From contig NZ_FWXO01000001.1 of the NCBI RefSeq assembly GCF_900176415.1, positions 860,775-924,774 on the forward strand: a DNA stretch of 64,000 bases. The letters run 5' to 3'. The notes beneath the pieces are model-generated. The model searched no databases, was not told where the DNA came from, and saw only the letters and a program-made list of their open reading frames with translations. Each line of letters begins with the position of its first letter. The stretch's first letter is position 1. The stretch comes from Cellulophaga tyrosinoxydans (lineage in GTDB: Bacteria > Bacteroidota > Bacteroidia > Flavobacteriales > Flavobacteriaceae). Both the position numbers and the translations under genes were made by a program. Shown piece after piece: positions 9,895 through 18,604 of the stretch.

Positions 9895-10327
9895 AATTTG
9901 AAAATGATATGATTTGAAGATGCTGAAACCTGAATAAAAATGAGGAACGATAAAGAAAATTTAATAGTTAAATTATCATTTGAATTAGCCCTTGAAGTCG
10001 TTTCATTTTCTGAAAAAGTAAGAGCAAATAATCGATTTGAAATGGCTTCACAGATTTTTAGAAGTGGAACATCAATAGGTGCAAATATTAGAGAAGCTCA
10101 AAATGCAGAAAGTAAAAGAGATTTTATTCATAAGTTTAAAATTTCAGCGAAAGAAGCAGATGAACTCCAGTATTGGTTAGAATTATGCAAATCTTCAGAA
10201 CATTATCCAAATCCAGAAGAAAAGCTTATTAAAAAATTAAATTCTATAATTTTAATTATTGCCAAGATTATTTCGACAAGTAAAAAAGTTCACGTATAAA
10301 ATCTTCAAATTAATTCATTTTCAAATT
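9895..10327 (+). mobile_element. S23 cassette: four-helix-bundle gene within imperfect inverted repeats
   Basis: Arms at 9895-9921 and 10301-10327 are reverse complements over 27 positions with 24 matches (shared cores ATCTTCAAAT and CATTTTCAAATT). The left arm starts 2 bases after the scoA stop and the right arm starts 1 base after the stop of the enclosed gene. This layout resembles the intervening sequences of bacterial 23S rRNA, which also encode an S23-type four-helix bundle inside a base-paired stem. Here the cassette sits inside a protein operon. That it moved as a unit is an inference. Confidence 0.6.
9940..10299 (+). CDS. Four helix bundle protein (S23 / 23S rRNA intervening-sequence family)
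   Basis: The 119-residue product is a complete member of the small all-helical family first seen encoded within 23S rRNA intervening sequences. Typical signatures are visible: VKLSFELALEVVSFSEKV, then QIFRSGTSIGANIREAQNAE and KISAKEADELQYWLELC. The family forms a pentameric four-helix bundle; its biological role is not established, although nucleic-acid interaction has been suggested. The gene lies between scoA and scoB and is tightly bounded by inverted repeats, so it is likely an insert rather than an original operon member. Codon use is as AT-rich as in the neighbours. Confidence 0.9.
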   Translation: MRNDKENLIVKLSFELALEVVSFSEKVRANNRFEMASQIFRSGTSIGANIREAQNAESKRDFIHKFKISAKEADELQYWLELCKSSEHYPNPEEKLIKKLNSIILIIAKIISTSKKVHV

Positions 10328-10340
10328 TTCAAATAAAAAA

Positions 10341-10994
10341 ATGTTAGACAAAACAGGTATAGCGAAACGAATCGCAAAAGAAGTAAAAGATGGTTACTAT
10401 GTAAACCTAGGAATCGGGATTCCTACATTAGTGGCTAATTATGTTCGAGATGATATTAGTGTTGAATTCCAAAGTGAAAATGGAGTGTTAGGTATGGGTC
10501 CATTTCCTATTGATGGTGAAGAAGATGCCGATATTATCAATGCTGGAAAACAAACCATAACTACATTGCCTGGAGCCTCTTTTTTTGACTCCGCAACGAG
10601 TTTTGGCATGATTAGAGGTCAACATGTGGATCTTACTATTTTAGGCGCTATGGAGGTCTCTGAGAACGGCGATATAGCCAACTGGAAAATACCCGGTAAA
10701 ATGGTAAAAGGTATGGGTGGTGCAATGGATCTTGTAGCTTCGGCAGAAAATATTATTGTGGCCATGATGCATACAAACAGAGAAGGAGAATCTAAATTAT
10801 TAAAAAAATGTAGCCTCCCTTTAACAGGTGTGGGTTGTGTAAAAAAAATAGTTACAAATTTAGCAGTGCTTGAAGTTACTAAAGATGGCTTTAAACTGTT
10901 AGAACGCGCTCCTGGAATAACTATAGAACAAATAAAAGAAGCCACTGAAGGGACCTTAATTATCGATGGAAATATTCCTGAAATGCAACTTTAA
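10341..10994 (+). CDS. scoB: 3-oxoacid (succinyl-CoA:acetoacetate) CoA-transferase subunit B
   Basis: Beta subunit of the CoA-transferase, carrying the catalytic glutamate that forms the acyl-enzyme intermediate. The conserved SENGVLGMGP is present with the expected Glu at position 46, as are GIGIPTLVANYV and the glycine-rich GKMVKGMGGAMDLV. The 217 residues match the family. The ATG is 14 bases after the right inverted repeat of the S23 cassette, so translation of scoB now depends on a leader contributed partly by the cassette. It pairs with scoA (9191-9892). No clear terminator follows it. Confidence 0.93.
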   Translation: MLDKTGIAKRIAKEVKDGYYVNLGIGIPTLVANYVRDDISVEFQSENGVLGMGPFPIDGEEDADIINAGKQTITTLPGASFFDSATSFGMIRGQHVDLTILGAMEVSENGDIANWKIPGKMVKGMGGAMDLVASAENIIVAMMHTNREGESKLLKKCSLPLTGVGCVKKIVTNLAVLEVTKDGFKLLERAPGITIEQIKEATEGTLIIDGNIPEMQL

Positions 10995-11138
10995 TTTCAT
11001 AGCATATATGAACTATAACCTTCGCAACTATTTTTGATTATTTCACAACAATATTTATAATAATCAAACGTTTTTTATTAAGTTTACGGAACAAGTAAAA
11101 TAAACCCCAAGTTTAATTTTCAAAACAACCTCTTATCT

Positions 11139-11246
11139 ATGGAAGCACAAATTAGCCATTCTTCAACTCAAGAAGAAATTCAAGTGTACAGAAACAATTT
11201 TTTAAGCGGAATTATTAGACTAGCTCAAAAGCTTTTCATGTTATAA
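11139..11246 (+). CDS. Possible 35-residue small protein
   Basis: A short ORF (MEAQISHSSTQEEIQVYRNN, ending LAQKLFML) with a polar N-terminus and an amphipathic C-terminal helix. It lies in a 315-base gap between scoB and the LytTR regulator and is followed 18 bases later by a very strong hairpin, which suggests a dedicated transcript. There is no recognised family. The rest of the gap (10995-11138) is AT-rich with no other ORF. It could equally be a non-coding RNA that ends at the hairpin. Confidence 0.35.
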   Translation: MEAQISHSSTQEEIQVYRNNFLSGIIRLAQKLFML

Positions 11247-11264
11247 ATTCCGACTCTAAAATTT

Positions 11265-11300
11265 AAAAAAGAGCGATAAATTAATTTATCGCTCTTTTTT
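11265..11300. terminator. Bidirectional terminator between small ORF and LytTR regulator
   Basis: A perfect 18-bp palindromic stem (11265-11282 / 11283-11300, core GAGCGATAAATT), flanked by A6 and T7 runs. It lies between a plus-strand small ORF and the 3' end of the minus-strand regulator, so it serves both directions. Confidence 0.9.
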
Positions 11301-11309
11301 TATGCCTTA

Positions 11310-12005
11310 TTATAACTTTAATTTTTTTAGAAAATTAGCTTTGTATAATCTGCCAATTGGAATTTTCTGATTATTAATAACTAATACATTTCCAGTAATT
11401 TTATTTACATAATTGCAGTTAATAATATATGATTTGTGTACTTGAATAAAGTGTGCCTCTGGCAGTTTGACTAGCCAATTCTTTAACGAATCAATATATG
11501 TAAAAGTGCCTTTTGCTGTTTTTAACGTAACGTAATTCTTATCAGATTCTATGTATTGAATATCATTTACAGCTATTCTATGAAGTGTTTTATCAATGTT
11601 TAAAAAAACCAGTTCTTCTTGCTCATTAATTACACTACTATTTTTTGCTTTATATTCCTCTCGCTTAATTTTATTTACAGCCTTTAAAAAACGTTCAAAC
11701 GAAAAAGGTTTTACCAAATAATCACAAATGGTATCTAACTCAAAGCTTTCAACAGCATGTTCATGATATGCTGTAGTAATGATAATTTTTGGTGGATTTG
11801 ATAGTGTTTTTACATACTGAATACCTGAAATATCGGATAAATTAATATCTAGAAACAAAACATCAATTTGCTTTGTTTGCAATATTGTATTTGCCTCCAA
11901 GGCAGATTGGTAACTTCCAACAATAGTGCAATCTACTAATTTAGAAATATAATTATGTAGCACACGCTGTGCCGGTAATTCATCTTCTATAATAACACAT
12001 TTCAT
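11310..12005 (-). CDS. LytTR-family response regulator
   Basis: Two-domain regulator: receiver domain (about 1-115) with phosphoacceptor Asp53 in LFLDINLSDISG and conserved acidic pair near the N-terminus (IEDE), then a LytTR DNA-binding domain (about 135-231) with ESDKNYVTLKT and VHKSYIINCNYV. It would be phosphorylated by the adjacent kinase, whose 3' end overlaps the start of this gene by 4 bases. Length (231) is typical. Targets cannot be read from the window; in Bacteroidota such pairs often control nearby or surface functions. Confidence 0.93.
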   Translation of the reverse strand: MKCVIIEDELPAQRVLHNYISKLVDCTIVGSYQSALEANTILQTKQIDVLFLDINLSDISGIQYVKTLSNPPKIIITTAYHEHAVESFELDTICDYLVKPFSFERFLKAVNKIKREEYKAKNSSVINEQEELVFLNIDKTLHRIAVNDIQYIESDKNYVTLKTAKGTFTYIDSLKNWLVKLPEAHFIQVHKSYIINCNYVNKITGNVLVINNQKIPIGRLYKANFLKKLKL

Positions 12006-12973
12006 TTTAATTCTATTGTTAAGCTTACTTTATAACTGTTGAGTTGTTCTATATTCATGCTAAACTTATTTCTATACAAAAGCTTTAATCTTTTGTTTAA
12101 GTTCTGTAATCCAATTTTTGGGCGTAATTCTTCTTGGGTTGTAATCTTATAATCATTCTCGCAAATACAATACAAAACATTGCCACTCACCTTTATAGAA
12201 ATGTGTATTGTGCATTTGGCACTGCTATGCTTAAATGCATTTTCTATTAAGGTTATTAATAACAAAGGAGCAATTTCATGATCGCTGCTATCAATGTCTT
12301 TTGTGTATATAATTGATTTAAGGTTTTCGGTTCGTATTTTTTGAAATGCCAGGTAGTTGTCTATATAATCCAGTTCTTTTTCTAAGGAAATTTTATCCGC
12401 TGCGCTTTCATATAATACATGCTTTAAATTGTCAGAAAGCTTTAATATTAAGTCAGCCACTTCATTAGGCTTTTCTAATGCGTAGGCATATACCGTATTC
12501 AAATTGTTAAACAACACATGCGGATTTATCTGCGATTTTAAAAACTGCAATTCCATTTCTATATGTTGTTTTTTTATAACTTCTATTTCATCTTGTTTTT
12601 CTAAATAAGAATATAACATCCACAGAAAAGAAAAAAATACAATAGGAACTAAGGTTTGCCACAAATAATCCGACAAACATTTCATAATAGAGCAACCACA
12701 TTCAGCAAAATAGTTGCAATAGGCTTGGGTTCCTAAAAAAGCAATAAATCCTATGATTATAGCATACAAAAAATACCATTTACGCTTTACAAAGTATGGT
12801 AGTAGTATACCATTGTTGAAATAAACAATTCCAACCAGAATAAAAAAGTACTGCAGAAAAGGGTTTTCTTTCCAATAATAACTTGAAAAAACAAATAAAG
12901 AAACAAATACAAACAAGGCCCAAAAAAGCAAATGGATAAAAACCTTAGAAATATAATGCCTGTTAATTTTCAT
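12002..12973 (-). CDS. LytS/YehU-type sensor histidine kinase
   Basis: Membrane kinase with four predicted helices in the first ~120 residues, a short coiled linker, then the His_kinase domain with QINPHVLFNNLNTVY (His152) and an ATP-binding part with LLLITLIENAFKHSS and a late glycine motif (PKIGLQNLNKRL). The family usually has QINPHFLFN; here the Phe is Val. No periplasmic sensor domain of size is present; two cysteines (ECGC) sit in the loop between helices, which might respond to redox, but this is speculation. It overlaps the regulator gene by 4 bases, so the pair is one operon. Confidence 0.92.
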   Translation of the reverse strand: MKINRHYISKVFIHLLFWALFVFVSLFVFSSYYWKENPFLQYFFILVGIVYFNNGILLPYFVKRKWYFLYAIIIGFIAFLGTQAYCNYFAECGCSIMKCLSDYLWQTLVPIVFFSFLWMLYSYLEKQDEIEVIKKQHIEMELQFLKSQINPHVLFNNLNTVYAYALEKPNEVADLILKLSDNLKHVLYESAADKISLEKELDYIDNYLAFQKIRTENLKSIIYTKDIDSSDHEIAPLLLITLIENAFKHSSAKCTIHISIKVSGNVLYCICENDYKITTQEELRPKIGLQNLNKRLKLLYRNKFSMNIEQLNSYKVSLTIELK

Positions 12974-13190
12974 ATACTCATAAAAGAGAAAAGTACTTAA
13001 AAACTATGATTTCCCCTAACTATTATATACTAACGAACCGTTTGACGGTACAAACAACATATTTGGCGCTTTTAAGCCATTTACGCCTTGTTTTGTGTTT
13101 TTTGCATGGTTATTATTGTTGTGTGTTGAATTGACTTCTCTAAGAGGCTGTTTTGCTATTATGTTTGATAATAAACTAAAATCAATTATA

Positions 13191-14060
13191 ATGAAACAAC
13201 TCCAATTTGCATTCGCTATTTTTTTTACTTTAACTGTTATGGTTAACGGCCAAGGACAAAACAATGAAACCTCAACTAAACTACTTGGTGAAATATCTAA
13301 AAATGATTTAACCAGTTTGCCCTATGCAACTTGGTTTACTACTGAATACGATGCTTATCTTCCAAACGCTAAAACTATTTCAGAAATTACCAACGAATTA
13401 AACCAGTACTCCATTCTGGTTTTTATGGGAACTTGGTGTGGCGATAGCAAAAAAGAAGTGCCAAGATTTTATAAACTTTTGGAAGCTGCCAATTATCCTA
13501 TGCATCAATTAAAAGTAATTGCTGTGGATAATGAGCGTAGCAATTATAAAAAAAGTCCAACAGGGGAGGAAAAAGGCTTAAACATACACCGTGTACCTAC
13601 ATTTATTTTCTATAAAGATGGTAAAGAAGTAAACCGAATTATTGAACACCCTATTGAATCTTTAGAATTGGATATTAAAAACATTCTCACTTCAAATACC
13701 TACACTCCCAATTATTACGCCATTGAAATTTTGCAAAAACTGCTGAATGACCCTAATCAAACCCAATCACAAATAGCAGAACAATTAAAAACTATAGTTA
13801 CAAGTGAAACCGTATTTAATGGTCTTGGGTATCTCTATTTAAATGATAAAGAGTTTAACAAGGCCATTACCGTCTTTACTATTAACAAGCTACTTTTTCC
13901 AAATAACTTTAATACTTACGATAGCCTAGCAGAGGCTTATGACAACTCCGGACAAAAAGATCTAGCTCTTAAGAACTACGAGTGGGCCTTTGCACTTATT
14001 CAGCAAAATCCAATTATAGTGCAATTGAAAAATAAGATAGAAAAGTTAAAGAATAACTAA
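13191..14060 (+). CDS. Exported thioredoxin-like protein with C-terminal TPR region
   Basis: From the ATG at 13191 the 289-residue product has a signal peptide (MKQLQFAFAIFFTLTVMVNG); an upstream ATG at 13095 would put 32 residues before it and is rejected. Residues about 50-160 are thioredoxin-like, with MGTWCGDSKKEVP. The active site is C-G-D-S (Cys83), so the second cysteine of the CxxC pair is absent and classical dithiol chemistry is not possible. The C-terminal 100 residues contain two TPR-like helices pairs (NKLLFPNNFNTYDSLAEAYD, LALKNYEWAF). Periplasmic location is expected. It is divergent from the histidine kinase gene. Substrate unknown. Confidence 0.8.
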   Translation: MKQLQFAFAIFFTLTVMVNGQGQNNETSTKLLGEISKNDLTSLPYATWFTTEYDAYLPNAKTISEITNELNQYSILVFMGTWCGDSKKEVPRFYKLLEAANYPMHQLKVIAVDNERSNYKKSPTGEEKGLNIHRVPTFIFYKDGKEVNRIIEHPIESLELDIKNILTSNTYTPNYYAIEILQKLLNDPNQTQSQIAEQLKTIVTSETVFNGLGYLYLNDKEFNKAITVFTINKLLFPNNFNTYDSLAEAYDNSGQKDLALKNYEWAFALIQQNPIIVQLKNKIEKLKNN

Positions 14061-14218
14061 AATGTAACCATGCATTTTATCGAATAAAAAAGCACTTCAT
14101 GGCAAACAAATACTAGGTAGATTTTTTCAACTAATAAATACTCACTTTAACCAGTTTAATTCAATAGGCAATTAGTTTATTTGATATTGCACCATTGTTA
14201 ATTTTTAATTTGGGGATT

Positions 14219-14389
14219 ATGAGGAATATTTTACTCGTGAAAGAGATTTATTTTGAAGCATTTAAGAACTTGGGGAATTTCTTAATAAAAAACTATTTAA
14301 AGGTTTTTGCTTGGTTTTGTTTTGTATTAATTGCTGTTTCTGTATTTGCTTTTGTATTTAGAGTATCAACAGGATTTGCATTTCAATAA
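14219..14389 (+). CDS. Small membrane protein (DUF6747-like)
   Basis: A 56-residue protein from ATG 14219 (MRNILLVKEIYFEAFKNLGN), with one strong membrane helix (FAWFCFVLIAVSVFAFVF) and a conserved-looking C-terminus FRVSTGFAFQ. The composition and ending resemble short Flavobacteriaceae proteins grouped as DUF6747, as far as I can recall; this should be treated as tentative. An in-frame ATG 24 bases earlier is less likely. It is monocistronic, with a strong terminator 22 bases downstream. Function unknown. Confidence 0.65.
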   Translation: MRNILLVKEIYFEAFKNLGNFLIKNYLKVFAWFCFVLIAVSVFAFVFRVSTGFAFQ

Positions 14390-14410
14390 AAATAAATTTC
14401 TACAAAAATT

Positions 14411-14440
14411 AACCCCTATTGCTTAAACACAATAGGGGTT
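14411..14440. terminator. Terminator between small membrane protein and DUF4837 genes
   Basis: Perfect 11-bp stem 14411-14421 / 14430-14440 (AACCCCTATTG) with an 8-base loop, followed by a T run on the plus strand. It lies between convergent genes and may serve both. Confidence 0.88.
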
Positions 14441-14463
14441 TTTTATTTTCTGAATAGTATAGT

Positions 14464-15447
14464 TTAATTAAACTTTATAGATTTAATTATTGCCTCTAAC
14501 TCAAACATATTGTCTCTTTTCTGAGTGGCAGGTGCAAAGGTGAATCCTTCTACTATTAATTTTCTATTTTTAGCCTTATCGTTTATAATGTACAGAAGAT
14601 ATGGCCCTCCCATTGGATAGTCGCTCATTTCCCACAATCCTCTAACTTCTACAGCTTTTTGGCCACCAACTTCGGTAGGGTATACTTGTGGTGCTAAATA
14701 CTTTTCAGTAATCATATGATTCTGCTTTCCGGCTATATCCTCTCCTGGTATATACACAGAACCAATAGAATCTCTCATGCGAATGATGTCTTTAACAAAC
14801 GTTGTGTCTGTTTTAAAATAATCTTCAGGCATTGCATACACAATTACACTCATTTCACCTTTTGGTACTTGACGAGAATACCACACAAAATTTGGTTCTT
14901 GTCTGCCCACTTTGTAGGCTGAAGGAATATCTAATGTAATTCCAAAATTATCTGAAAGTACTTTTTCTTTATTTAAGGATCTTTGGAAACGCTTTTGTGC
15001 TTCCGTAATTTCTAAGCCTTTAAACGCATTAATAATCTCTGATGCACTTGCCTCTATATTTTTTATAATATCTTGAACATTAGTTCCTGAAATTACCGCA
15101 ACCTTTTGTGGTTTTGCATACACATCGGTTTTAATAAGCGTTTTGCTCGTGCTGTCTTTGGTAATAAATAAAATTGATCTTGTATTTCTAATACTTCCCG
15201 TAAATACGGATTGCGGCATAAAATTTATGGTAAACAATGGTTCTTCCATGGTTAATCCAGCCACAGGCGCTGCAAAATACTCTCTTACTTTATCTCCAGC
15301 TTCTCCTTGCCAAAGTTGGTTATCCATAACAACGGCTAAGGAATTAATTGCTCCAATAGATTCTGGAAGATATTTAGCCTCCTTATCATCTTTACAAGAG
15401 TTATTTACAATTAAAACAAGTGTTAAAAGACCTAATAATTTTTTCAT
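14464..15447 (-). CDS. DUF4837 family lipoprotein
   Basis: A 327-residue lipoprotein (lipobox VNNSC, Cys18) that matches the Bacteroidota-specific DUF4837 pattern: PESIGAINSLAVVMDNQLWQ near the N-terminus, then FTGSIRNTRSILFI and the late ALWE-like segment RGLWEMSDYPMGGPYLLY. Function of the family is unknown; it is envelope-located. The stop is 24 bases from the preceding terminator, and the start is 15 bases downstream of the LysM transglycosylase gene, so both belong to one operon. Confidence 0.85.
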   Translation of the reverse strand: MKKLLGLLTLVLIVNNSCKDDKEAKYLPESIGAINSLAVVMDNQLWQGEAGDKVREYFAAPVAGLTMEEPLFTINFMPQSVFTGSIRNTRSILFITKDSTSKTLIKTDVYAKPQKVAVISGTNVQDIIKNIEASASEIINAFKGLEITEAQKRFQRSLNKEKVLSDNFGITLDIPSAYKVGRQEPNFVWYSRQVPKGEMSVIVYAMPEDYFKTDTTFVKDIIRMRDSIGSVYIPGEDIAGKQNHMITEKYLAPQVYPTEVGGQKAVEVRGLWEMSDYPMGGPYLLYIINDKAKNRKLIVEGFTFAPATQKRDNMFELEAIIKSIKFN

Positions 15448-15462
15448 AATGGTGTACTTAGT

Positions 15463-17091
15463 TTAGGGTTGACAGTCGCACAAAACTAATTTCGTGCCTA
15501 ACTTTATATTGTTACCACTAATACCGTTCCATTTTCGTAAATTTTCAACAGAAATTCCAGGATATTTTCTTGAAATTGTCCAAAGTGAATCTCCTTGTTG
15601 CACCGTATGCACTTTTGAAGCGCTAGCATTTGTCTTTGAAGTTGAGGCAACAGCACTATTATTTGAAGTACTTGGTGCGTTTTTAGTATAGATGGTTAAA
15701 CGTTGACCCACCTTTAAATTATTACTTCGAAGGCCATTCCATCTTTTTATATCACTTACGCCCACATGGTACTTTTGAGCAATTTTTCCTAAGAAATCTC
15801 CACTTCTTACCTTATACCTAATTTGGTCTTTTGTATTTACAAATTGTGGTAACGGCTTTTCTTCTACTTTAAGCTCTTCTTCTACATGCGCATATATTGC
15901 TTCTTCGTTCGTTACAAATTTTCCAATAGCATCAATTGGCAAACGCAGTGCATAATTTTTATTTTCTACAAACGGAATAATATTTAGTTTATAAGATGGG
16001 TTTAACACCTCTAATTCTTCAACATCAACATTTACTAATTCTGAAATTTGTTTGAAGGTTATTAGTTTTTTTACATGGATAGTGTCGGTTTGAAAATAAG
16101 GGCGCTCTATATTTTTAGGCTGTAATCCGTGTTCCTTAGCGTACTCAAACAAATACATTGTTGCTAAAAACGCAGGAACATAACCTGCTGTTTCTCTTGG
16201 TAAGTTATTTCTAATATTCCAGTAATTCTTATGTCCGCCTGATCTTCTTATGGCTTTGTTTACATTACCTGGTCCAGAATTATAAGCAGCTAATGCTAAA
16301 TCCCAATCTCCGAAAATATCATATAATTTAGATAAGTATTCGCAAGCGGCTTTGGTTGCTTTAATTGGATCACTACGCTCATCTACATAACTACTTACAT
16401 CAAGATCGTACATTTTACCTGTTGGGTACATAAACTGCCATAAGCCTGTTGCGCCTACTCTAGATTTTGCTCTTGGGTTTAATGCAGATTCTACTATAGC
16501 TAAATATTTTAACTCTAACGGAATGTTGTAATTAGCCAGTTCTTGTTCGAACATTGGAAAGTAAAACTGACTTAACGTAAGCATGCGCTCCATAAGTCCT
16601 CTTTTTCTTTTCAAAAAAGACTGAATAACACTTTCTAAAGATGGGTTATATTCTACGTTAAAAGGTGTTTTCTGGTTTAATTTTTCCAATCGAATTTTTA
16701 AGGTTTCGGTATCTACCGTGCCTATAAAATTTTCGTCTATTTCAAGGTTAGTAACCTCATCATACATTTCATCAAAAAGTGAAGCGCTCTCCGCAAGTTC
16801 TTTTAACCAAAGGCTATCATATTTTGCAGCCAATGCATGATCTTCTAAATTGTATTTATCGTCTTTTTTAATCACCATGCTAGGGTTGTCTGTAGTGCCA
16901 ACAGCTGCTACAGTAACCACATTGTGCTGCTTTTTCTTTTTAACTTTTATATGAGCAGTGGTGTCTAAAGGAATATCTTTAGCTTCGATTATTCTAATAT
17001 TTTTCTCTGTTGGCGTGGTTTGGGCAAATGCACCAGCACAACCAATTATTAGAGAAAATACCGTGAGTTTTTTACTTAGATTATATATCAT
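15463..17091 (-). CDS. Membrane-bound-type lytic transglycosylase with LysM domains (MltD-like)
   Basis: Cleaves peptidoglycan glycan strands with formation of 1,6-anhydro ends. The 542-residue protein has an N-terminal signal peptide (ending near AFAQ), a helical region, an SLT domain (about 180-310) with catalytic Glu201 in YLAIVESALNPRAKS and the AYNSGPGNVNKAI signature, one degenerate LysM-like segment (about 345-385) and two clear C-terminal LysM modules (about 424-468 and 493-537) that bind peptidoglycan. It is followed after 15 bases by the DUF4837 gene. Architecture equals MltD. Confidence 0.9.
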   Translation of the reverse strand: MIYNLSKKLTVFSLIIGCAGAFAQTTPTEKNIRIIEAKDIPLDTTAHIKVKKKKQHNVVTVAAVGTTDNPSMVIKKDDKYNLEDHALAAKYDSLWLKELAESASLFDEMYDEVTNLEIDENFIGTVDTETLKIRLEKLNQKTPFNVEYNPSLESVIQSFLKRKRGLMERMLTLSQFYFPMFEQELANYNIPLELKYLAIVESALNPRAKSRVGATGLWQFMYPTGKMYDLDVSSYVDERSDPIKATKAACEYLSKLYDIFGDWDLALAAYNSGPGNVNKAIRRSGGHKNYWNIRNNLPRETAGYVPAFLATMYLFEYAKEHGLQPKNIERPYFQTDTIHVKKLITFKQISELVNVDVEELEVLNPSYKLNIIPFVENKNYALRLPIDAIGKFVTNEEAIYAHVEEELKVEEKPLPQFVNTKDQIRYKVRSGDFLGKIAQKYHVGVSDIKRWNGLRSNNLKVGQRLTIYTKNAPSTSNNSAVASTSKTNASASKVHTVQQGDSLWTISRKYPGISVENLRKWNGISGNNIKLGTKLVLCDCQP

Positions 17092-17211
17092 AACAAGACC
17101 TTTAATAGAAAGCAGTCGACGAAAATCGACTTTTTTTTACAAAAAATAAAATTTTTCACCTCTAAATTGACCTAAATATTAAAGGTCCGTTAATCGATAA
17201 CGTCTTTGTAG

Positions 17212-18399
17212 TTAAAGTATTGCAGCTATCCCAGGCAAAGTTTTACCCTCTAAACTTTCCAACATTGCACCACCTCCAGTAGACACATAACTTACCTTAT
17301 CTTCAAAGCCGAATTGTTTTACCGCGGCTACAGAATCGCCACCACCAACTAATGAAAATGCACCGTTTTTTGTGGCTTCATCAATATAATTTCCAATGGC
17401 AATAGTCCCTTTTGCAAAAGTTGGCATTTCAAAAACACCAATAGGTCCGTTCCAAAGTATGGTTTTAGATTTTAAAATAACTTCTTTGAAATTTTCTAAA
17501 GTCTTTGGTCCGGCATCAAGCCCTTGCCAACCATCTGGAATATCAGTTACAGGAACTACTTTCGTATTTGCATTGTTATCAAAAGCATCAGCAGCCAAAA
17601 CATCCACAGGTATATGAACTTGAACCCCTTTTGCCTTAGCTAGTTTTAATATTTCTAATGCCAATTCTTGTTTGTCATCTTCACAGATAGAATCGCCAAC
17701 TTTTCCTCCTTGTGCTTTTATAAAAGTATAAGTCATTCCACCACCAATGATTAAATGATCTACTTTATCAAGTATGTTTTCAATAATGGTGATTTTAGAA
17801 GATACTTTTGATCCTCCTAAAATTGCAGTTACAGGCTTTTCACCCGTAGCCATTACTTTATCTATAGCTTCAATTTCTTTGGCCAATAAATAACCGAAAC
17901 ATTTGTTTTCTGGGAAAAAATCTGCCACTATAGTGGTAGAAGCATGTGCTCTATGTGCGGTACCAAAAGCATCGTTAACATAAATATCGCCTAATTTAGA
18001 TAGTTGCTCAGAAAAAGCCTTATCGCCGTTCTCTTCTTCAGCATGAAAACGTAAATTCTCTAGCAATAAAATTTCGCCGCTTTTTAAATTTGCAGCAGCT
18101 GTTTCTGCTTTTTCACCAACACAATCTTCTGCAAATTTTACACTTACTCCAATAATTTCCGAAACTTTATCTGCAATATGCTTTAAAGACATTTTAGCAT
18201 TTACTTTACCATCTGGTCTTCCTAAGTGGCTCATTAGAATTGCACTACCGCCATCTTCTAAGATTTTTATAATTGTTGGTTTTGCCGCCTCAATTCTACT
18301 AGCATCAGAAACCTTTAAGTCTCCGTCTAATGGCACGTTAAAATCTACACGTATTAATGCTTTTTTGCCTTTGAAATTAAAATTGTCTACAGTTTTCAT
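17212..18399 (-). CDS. pgk: Phosphoglycerate kinase
   Basis: Catalyses 1,3-bisphosphoglycerate + ADP to 3-phosphoglycerate + ATP in glycolysis and the reverse in gluconeogenesis; cytoplasmic. The 395 residues carry the substrate-binding N-terminal signature [24 protein letters not shown], and the C-terminal nucleotide-binding GPIGVFEMP and [12 protein letters not shown]. It stands alone, upstream of the transglycosylase operon (120-base gap), with a good minus-7 element in its leader and divergent from holB. Confidence 0.98.
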   Translation of the reverse strand: MKTVDNFNFKGKKALIRVDFNVPLDGDLKVSDASRIEAAKPTIIKILEDGGSAILMSHLGRPDGKVNAKMSLKHIADKVSEIIGVSVKFAEDCVGEKAETAAANLKSGEILLLENLRFHAEEENGDKAFSEQLSKLGDIYVNDAFGTAHRAHASTTIVADFFPENKCFGYLLAKEIEAIDKVMATGEKPVTAILGGSKVSSKITIIENILDKVDHLIIGGGMTYTFIKAQGGKVGDSICEDDKQELALEILKLAKAKGVQVHIPVDVLAADAFDNNANTKVVPVTDIPDGWQGLDAGPKTLENFKEVILKSKTILWNGPIGVFEMPTFAKGTIAIGNYIDEATKNGAFSLVGGGDSVAAVKQFGFEDKVSYVSTGGGAMLESLEGKTLPGIAAIL

Positions 18400-18423
18400 T
18401 TTGAATGATTATTTGAATAGCCG

Positions 18424-18431
18424 CAAATGTA
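18424..18431 (-). promoter_or_regulatory. Candidate minus-7 box of pgk
   Basis: TACATTTG on the minus strand matches the Bacteroidota TAnnTTTG element and lies 24 bases before the pgk ATG. A TTTG upstream (18458-18461) is spaced 26 bases away, longer than usual. Confidence 0.5.
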
Positions 18432-18592
18432 AAAATTAATAGCTATCCTAAATAATTCAAAGGTGCTAATTATGTGCGATTTAACAATATTGTTTTTTAT
18501 TCCAGAAAGTTTTAAGAATTCTGAAGCGTAAATCGTACGGTACACAAAAAATAAGTGCCATTTTAGCTCGAAAGCAATACGTTTAAATGCAT

Positions 18593-18600
18593 TATATTTG
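18593..18600 (+). promoter_or_regulatory. Candidate minus-7 box of holB
   Basis: TATATTTG matches TAnnTTTG and ends 4 bases before the preferred holB ATG (18605). If used, transcription would begin at or next to the start codon and the mRNA would be leaderless. The minus-33 region shows no TTTG, so confidence is modest. Confidence 0.4.
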
Positions 18601-18604
18601 GCGT

